DNA of 64,000 nucleotides, taken from assembly GCA_951812925.1 (NCBI GenBank), contig OX638369.1:47797061-47861060 (forward strand). The letters are read 5' to 3'. The stretch's first letter is position 1, and every line of letters starts with the position of its first letter. The stretch is from Calliopum simillimum (Eukaryota; Arthropoda; Insecta; Diptera; Lauxaniidae). Shown piece by piece: positions 52,101-61,100 of the stretch. The notes beneath the pieces are model-generated. The model was not told where the DNA came from. It saw nothing but the letters and a program-made list of their open reading frames with translations, and did no database searches. The translations under genes and the position numbers were made by a program.

Positions 52101-55100
52101 ATTAAACTAAATGACAAATTTAATTACGTTCGCAACTTTTAGTATCACTTACCAAGTATTTCTTTTGAATTTCCAGGCTAAACGGCGCGTTGGTATTAAC
52201 AGCATTTACAATACATACCAAAAAAGTAAAATGGAACTGCAACACATATACCATGGAAACTTGAATGCATTTACATTTGAATATCTCGAGCCGTACTTTG
52301 TTGGAAACTGCGAACAGTATACAAATTGCCTTGAATGCCTTACTGACTCTTCTTGCGGTTGGTGTAGCATAACATCTAAATGCCTTTCCAAGAGCATAAA
52401 TGAAACAGAAAAATGCTTGAGCCCGATTGATAATGAAAATTGGGAATATCTTATAACACAGCCTAGTCAATGCCCTAATTGCTCGAATTATGTATCATGT
52501 GAGGAATGTATTGATACAGGGCTATGTGAGTGGTGGACAGAAGATGCCCGTTGTGCACGCCGTGGTAAATCGCCGAACGGTGTCAGAGCATTACAAAACT
52601 GTCCGATACCGTGTCGAATGCGTCATTCCTGCTTCGCTTGTCTCAATGAAAGAGGTAGATGTGTATGGTGTGAAGCAAGTTCGCAATGTTTTAGCTTTGC
52701 CGTATATACAAGCGAGTATCAATTTGGCATGTGCCGCGAATGGCTAGATCAAGCTGTATCACATCAATTGGCGCCTTCAGCAGCAGATGGCGATGGAGCT
52801 CATCATCATCATCAACATCATCATCATGAGACAGATTATGGTTTAGCAAGTCGAAATCCTGCTAACACTGTCATTGCTGTCTCGCAACAGTATCCTCAGC
52901 AACAGTGTAAGTCGTGTGCACAGTATACAAATTGCTCGACTTGTCTTAAGTCATTAAGTTGCGGTTGGTGCTTTGATCGTGATAATCCTATTGAAGGTAA
53001 ATGCATGCAGGGTGACTTTGGCCAGCCGTATGGGAACTGTTCGTTGGCGTTAAACAGTACTTCACAGCATGATGCTGAATGGGCTTACGCGCAATGCCCA
53101 GATGTTGATGAATGTGGCCTTGGATTGCACGATTGTCACAAGGAAGCTAAGTGCACGAACACACATGGATCTTACAGTTGTCATTGCCGTCGAGGATACG
53201 TTGGCGATGGTCGCGTATCCTGCAGTCGGACATGTTATGAATCCTGTGTACATGGTGTTTGTTCTGGTTTGCCAGATTACATTTGCAAATGTGATCTGGG
53301 TTGGACAGGAAATGATTGTTCAATAAATTGTGGTTGCAATAACCATTCGACGTGCATTGAACGTGTTGGTAAATGTGATGCATGCCAAGCTTGGACAGAG
53401 GGTGATCGTTGCGAGCGTTGTCGTCAAGGCAGCTATGGTAATGCGACATCAGCTGAGGGTTGCCATCCATGTGAATGTAATGGTCATGGTAATCAAGATC
53501 TTGGTATTTGTAATGTTGAAAATGGTGAATGCTTTTGCCGAGATAACACTGTCGGCTTGAAATGCGATCGCTGTGCTCAAGGTTACTATGGTGATCCACG
53601 TGATGGAGGCCAGTGTTATTTTCAGTGTGAGTCCCGAGGAATACTACCGAATATTGGACGTAATGGCATCGGTTCGTATCAGTCGTACAAAAGTCCCTGG
53701 GGTGCCAGTCTGGAAGTACGAGAATGCCTATGGATATTGTCGCCGAAGACACAGCAAGCTGAAAAATCTCTGTTGCAACTAGAGTTTGAGTGGCATAATT
53801 TAGCTATGGATTGTGATGAGAATGCTGTATATATTTATGATAGCTATCCAGATCTAACTGGTGCAACGCAACAAAATCAACTTATTGCAGTTGTATGTTC
53901 GCCATACACCTCGTCACGTATTATTGAGGCCCGTTCAAGTCATGTCACAGTTTACTATAAGCAAGGGGGGGAACGCAAAAACTTTGGATTTAATGCACAG
54001 TATTCGGTCAAGAACTGTTATGCACGCACTTGTCTGCATCCACATATATGTGATGAGCAACAACGATGCATTTGTCCATCTGGCTATGTTGGATCAAAAT
54101 GTGAAATAGAAATCTGTCCCAAAAATTGTAATGCCAAAAGAATGCAGGGATATTGCGATACTGACTATGGTCGCTGTCTTTGTAATGGTAGCTATGCGGG
54201 AGCTGATTGTGGCACATTAATTAAACCAAATCATCTTGTTGTGACTGACCTGTTTGATACACTTCTGCTTAGTGAAGCATTTGAACATTTACGCAAGACC
54301 ATACCCCGTTTTGGTCATTCAGTGAATGCAGATCGCCGCGGTTCGCTATGGATGTTTGGTGGTTATTCGCCTTCTCATGGTCCTTTGAATGACTTTCGAC
54401 AGTTTGACACTAAAAATGGCACTTGGGTACAAGTTACCGTTGAATCTACACCTGATGATAAAATGCCATTGGGTCGTTATTTTCATGCAGCCGAGATATT
54501 TCTTAAAAAACAAACGATATTCATCTATGGTGGGATAACGGTTTCGAGTGAAAATAACGAGCGTTCATCACATGAAATACTCGAAGATTTTTGGCAGTTT
54601 TCGATACAAAATCAACGTTGGAGTGAAATAGATTTTGTGTCGCGTCGTGAAAAGCCACCACCTCTGGCTGGACATACACTCACTCAAATTCGAAATAACG
54701 AACGTGAGTCTTTAATACTGATTGGTGGTATGACGCGGAACAAATCACGCCAGCTGGAATTGTGGGAATTTAATTTGGAGACATTCCGCTGGGAACAGTT
54801 ACTTGCGCTAGGCGTACGTATGCCAGTAATTTATGGCCATAGCTCCGTATATCACGCAGAATCGCACATCATATATGTTTTTGGTGGCTATTCCACTGAA
54901 CCACAGAATAAACTATACGCATTAAATTTGCAAAAAATGACTTGGACTGAATTGCCGACATTTAGAGAGCTCAATCGCCCGGAATCTCTATTGCCACGAG
55001 CGCGATACTTTCATTCAGCCGTTACAACCGACACCTACATGATTGTTTACGGTGGTCGCACAGCGCCGTATAATGCTAGTGATGTTCTTATCGCTTATGT

Positions 55101-58100
55101 ATATGATTGTAACCAGTGGATACGACTTACCGAAGATGTTGCTATTGTTGGGCATTTACAACAGTCAACTTATGCTGAAGCAATTTCGATCGACCATGAT
55201 AGCAAATCTATATATGTGATTGGCGGCTGGGATGGTAGTGCTGCACAGAGTCATGTAACAAGAATTAACCTTCCCGATGATATCTGTCAACTGTGGAGTT
55301 CATCAAAGTATTTGTGTCGCCATTATATGGGATGCAGTTTTTGCACAGTTTCAGGTACATACAGCTCTGAGTCTTATTGTTTTTCTGGTAGTAACTCGGC
55401 GGTTTGTGAAAACCATAATGGTACGTTGATATATAATAACGGTGCGGCTTGTGATGATGCTTGGATGGCACGACGCAACTGTTCCACATTTACAACATGC
55501 AATTCCTGTTTAGCTTCATGGCCAACGCATATTGAGACGACGCCTGTTTGCCAATGGTGCAATGAATGCGGCATAAAAGGACGCTGTATACCAGCGGGTG
55601 TTGATTGTGAAAGACGTAGCAATTGGTGTAATAAGACAGCCAGTGTTGGCTTGCTGAATCTATGTCCACAACCACAATGTCATACATTACACTGTGAGGC
55701 TTGCATAGTGGACGAAAACTGTGAATGGGCACAAAACGATTTAGGGTCAATCGAATGCATTACAAAAGAGCTTGTAGAGACTAATCAGTATCGAATTATT
55801 GGTCAGTGTCCTTCGCAATGTCATCTATATAAAAATTGTACTACATGCTTAAGCGATGAGGATGAAAACCCAAAAAACTGTAAATGGTCCACAATGATGT
55901 CTACATGTCTCTCGCCACAGACTCAACCCTTGTTATGTGCTGGAGGAGTTTGCGGCTCAGTGTTGGAAACAAATGAAACTGCACTCTGCCCGGCCCCTTG
56001 TCATGTTTATGAGCAATGCTCTACTTGTCTTGAGCATGCCCATTGCGGTTGGTGCGCACGAGATGGCTTTAATGGCGATGGTATTTGCACGGAGGGCTCG
56101 CTGGAGAATAAGCAGGAGTATCCCTCGAGTTCAACATGTGATTTGATATATGCTTTATGGCGTAACGATTCAAAATTATCGCCAGCCGATACTGTCTCTT
56201 GGAACTATGTGAAATGTCCCGCTGAAGATGAGTGTACAAACGGACATCATAATTGTAATCCAATATCAGAACGTTGCATAGATGCTGAAATCGGCTATGA
56301 ATGCATTTGTGGAAAAGGGTATCGTGAGGAGAATGGTACCTGTTTACCTGTTTGTAGTCAGGGGTGTGTACGTGGTAAATGCGTGAAACCTAATGTATGC
56401 AATTGTGATTTTGGTTATGTTGGTGCCAATTGTAGCATTCAATGCCTGTGTAATGGACACTCCGATTGCGAGGGTCCCGATCGCTTAGATATTTGCTTAG
56501 GGTGCCATAACAATACAATGGGAGAACAGTGTGAAAAGTGCCAGCCTCTGTTTGTCGGAAACCCACGTGAGGGAAAAGAATGTGTGCCCTGCTTAGATTA
56601 TTGTAATGGACATACAGATGTTTGTATTGCACCCGACTCTGATCCGGTTGTCTTCAATATGTCAAAATCCGATCTGGAACGTATACTTACGCAGGGACCA
56701 CCTAATAATGCAACTTGTTTACGTTGTGCTAATAATACAGCTGGTAATCGCTGTGATACTTGCTTTGTTGGATATTTTCGAGGTAGCGAAGATCATCGAA
56801 AAGAATGTCGTCCGTGCCAGTGTCATGGGCATGGTAATATTTGTGACCCTGTTACAGGAGAGAAGTGTAACTGTGGCAATAATACAGAAAGTGATGCAAC
56901 TTGCACTGCTGGTGGTGGAAAGAATTCGGCACAGCTTTGTTGGAGTGTGCAATGCTCGAAATGTCGTGATTCTTACGCTGGCAATCCAACTGATGGACAT
57001 CAATGCTATAAGCAAATAACGGTGGAATCACGTATGTGCTTCGATGCAAAACCAATTGGTGAGTTATAGCAAATAAGGTTGTAAAATTTGTATTTGTAGG
57101 CGACTACTTAGTGTTTATGATTTTACACAACAATTTTGTATTTCTGTCGCACTTTTTCTTACATCAACAAGTATATCGAGCACTAACCGCCAAAAAGACT
57201 TAACCGACACTTTTTCAGATTTTCGTTTTTTGATAGAAATCAAGAACTCGCGACCACACGCATCTTCTCTTTAAATTTCATAACTGTAAAAATTACCATT
57301 ATGAAGTTATAGCGAAAGCAGTTTAAGCTTTGACACTACAAAGTGTGCAAAAAAAAATTCAAAAAAAGCTTCTAACGGAGACTACGGAGGCGTTGGGGTA
57401 CCTTCGGCAAGACGTTTTTGGCATGAAGTAGCCATCGAGCAAAAATATGTATTAGTGGGAAGTTACCCATTACGAATAAGAAATACCCTCACAAGTACGA
57501 AAAACTTGCATTTGCATTTAATGTTGGTAATATGTAGGTAATATATATTTGAATGGGTTTATTTGAAAGTGGAATAAGTCCAATTCCAGAAAAATTGAGT
57601 TTATGGTAGTTATAGCTTGCTATATATGTCCTCTATTTATATTGAAAATTACAGACTCGTTAGACCACGATTTCATCATAAATTACTCAAAAGAACTTTT
57701 CATGTAAAGCATTTTTACAAAAATGATTTTTTTGAAAGTGGAATAAGTCCATTTTTTCACCTACTGCTACACAGAAGATATTGCTTTTAATTCAATTTAA
57801 AAATATTGGCAAGCGCTATTTAACTGGTGTTAAGTGTTTACCACTGTAAATTTACCAAATTTTGTTATGCTGTAAAAATTTTTACAAGTGTAATAGAAAA
57901 TAGTCGAGTTTTTTTGGTCTGAATGGACTTATTCCACTTTCATTTATAATAAATTTAAAAATTTGTTATACTTTTGTATGACTTATTCCATTTTTACTCA
58001 CAAAATATTTTGTAAATTAAAGCAAAGGAAAATTAAAACTTAGAAAAATTTTACTTTAAAAACTGTTGTTGTTTTTTTTTTCTTTTATTTTTGCCCAAAT

Positions 58101-61100
58101 AGGGCTCTGGGAAATAATAACAACAACAACAAAAAGTTCTTGTCGGACCTACTTTCGGAGATATAGCCATCGGAAGATCGAGATATATCTTTTATAAAAA
58201 CTATTATAAGTTGGGAACCCCTAAAAGGATTTCAATAATGTTAGTGTCATACGAAAGATATATTAATTTGCTATAAAATCAACCTGAAAAAATTTTTAAT
58301 GCGAGTGGGGGTTTTAGAGATATTGCAAATTTCACGAAAATTTTGATAATTTTTTTTTTAAAGCACTATTTTTCCAAAAACTGTATCATTAACGCATAGT
58401 TTTAGTAACATAAAATGAAAGCTCAATTTATTTCTTTTCATGTAATTTGTACCTGATTTCTTGCATTACAAATTTTTTTTTATAGGAAAACAAAAAAGTA
58501 AGTTATTGAAAAGCATCGAAAAGTCTACAGGGATCGGAATTGATCGAAAACTATGCAAAAACATCGTTATTGTTGTTATTGTTATTTTTGTTGTTGTTGT
58601 TGCTGGTGTTATTGTTGTTCTTGTAATGTTTTGCAAAATTTCATGAAAATTTCTTTAGTTTACTTTTTTGTTTTCCTATAAAAAAAAGTATGCTAGTGCA
58701 AGAAATCAGGTACAAATTGCATGTTAGATGAAAAGAAATAAATTGGGATTTCATATTATGTTACTAAAGCTATGCGTTGATGATACAGTTTTTGGAAAAA
58801 TAGTGCTTTAAAAAAAAAAAAATTATCAAAATTTCTGGAAATTTGCAATATCTCCATAACCACCACTCGCATTAAAAATTTTTTCGGGTTGATTTTATAG
58901 CAAATTAATATATCTTTCGTATGACACTAACACTATTGAAATCCTTTTAGGGGTTCCCAACTTATAATAGTTTTTATAAAAGATATATCTCGATCTTCCG
59001 ATGGCTATACCTCCGAAAGTAGGTCCGACAAGAACTTTTTGTTTTTGTTATTGTTGTAATTATTTCCCAGTCCCCTATTTGGGCAAAAATAAAAGAAGAA
59101 AAAACAACAACAGTTTTTAGAGTAAAATTTTTCTAAGTTTTAATTTTCCTTTGCTTTAATTTACAAAATATTTTGTGAGTAAAAATGGAATAAGTCATAC
59201 AAAAGTATAACAAATTTTTAAATTTATTATAAATGAAAGTGGAATAAGTCCATTCAGACCAAAAAAACTCGACTATTTTCTATTACACTTGTAAAAATTT
59301 TTACAGCATAACAAAATTTGGTAAATTTACAGTGGTAAACACTTAACACCAGTTAAATAGCGCTTGCCAATATTTTTAAATTGAGTCGTACGCAAACCCT
59401 TCAATATCTCAGTTTATGAAAAAGTGGACTTATTCCACTTTCAAAAAAACCCATTCATTTATTAAATTCCATATTTTTTTTTTATTCTGTGGATTTCTTA
59501 AAGTAAACTTGCATATCTAATATTTAAAACGTCTTTGAAATTGAATGTCTTATAGCAATTATAAAAAATTTTATAGCGTCTTTGAAATTGAGAAAAAACA
59601 CTTGAAAATGCATATATGAGCCGTTCAAAATGACAATGGTGCAACTCCAAAACGAGGCAAAAGTAATATTAATTAGCTGACATTTCGTTAGAGATGAATA
59701 AAATTGTCTGTATTCTGTTTTCTGTTTTCACGAAAAATTTACTTCATGATATGGAATTATTGAGATTAAGTTGAAAGAATGATATCGACCAAATAACCGA
59801 TCGTAATGGCACATAGTTTATATGACATTACATTTGCCTCGTTTTGGAGTTGCACCATTGTCATTTTGAACGGCTCATATCGCGTTTAAATTTTCAAAAA
59901 ACACTAAGTAAAGTTTATTAAAAATACCAAGGCTGCATAGTATTTTTTTTTTTTTTTTGGCAAAAAATAGAAAAAATGTTAATAAGATTGGAAATACAAA
60001 GTATCCTTGCTGGATTTGGAATTTCCGTTCTCAAAACATTCACGATTGCAAATGGTCTCTCTCGAGAGGGGAACATGTTCTCTAGAGGGAACTTCCAGAC
60101 AAATTCATGATAAGGTGCTATGTTTAATCTATACTCCATGTATGAAACAGCAAGCAGGAAGAATAAACATTAGGGTGGGCCGATTTGAAAACTGATCTCG
60201 GCTACCCACCTATGTGAAAGTTCATTCAATTCTATGAATATTTGCCCAAGGAACTATACCTCTGCGTTCAACTTTAGTTCGGCGCATTTTTGATCGAAAA
60301 TTGTACCTTTTATGAATATTTTTTTTATTTTCATACTAAATTTTAAAAATTTTTATAAAGACAAAAGTAATGTCGTTATATGATTTGGCTGATATTCTGT
60401 CAGTAGTCAATTAAATTGGGTTCTCTTTACATAAAAAAATCACTTGACAGTGTAAAATTGATGCTATATATTTAAAAAAGTGATATGGGTCAAATAGCCG
60501 ATTATTATGACCGACTTTCAAAATAAACGATTCATATTTGTGGATGAATTTTTTCAAACAAAACACCAACCTAGGTAAAAGTTCATTTAATTCTATGAAT
60601 ATTTGCCCAAGGAACCATACCTCTGCGTTCAATTTTAGTTCGGCGCATTTTCGATTGAAAATTTTACCTTGCGTTTATTATTTATTTTTATGCTTAGTTT
60701 TCAATATTCTCATAGAGACAAAAGTAATATCATAATATGTTTTGGCTGGTATTCTGTCAGTAATCAATAAAATTGGGTTCTGTTTTTACAAAAAGTTTAC
60801 TTGATAGCGTGGAATTGATTATATGTATTTATTCCAAAAAAGTATATCGGTCCAATAACCGAATTTAAAATAAACGAGTCATATTTTTACATGGATTTTT
60901 TCAATCGAAACACCAACCCAAGTATTTTTGGATGCTAGGATACCAAATCTGACACTCACTTTTTCCAGGGCAACATCTAGTGGCAGTTTTTGGAAATAAA
61001 TTAGCCGCTTTTTTTAATTTTACAGAACAATATACCAAAAATCCATGTAAAAATATAAATCGATTATAATAAATCGGTTATTTGACCGATATAATTTTTT

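Noticed and set aside
52111..52176. Open frame extending upstream of the large Megf8 exon
   Set aside because: These codons lie before a good TTTCCAG acceptor and continue intron sequence; splicing to 50077 keeps frame and domain order.
53147..53752. 201-residue minus-strand open frame
   Set aside because: It is antisense to the Megf8 EGF region; the frame arises from the Cys/Gly codon pattern and has no family resemblance.
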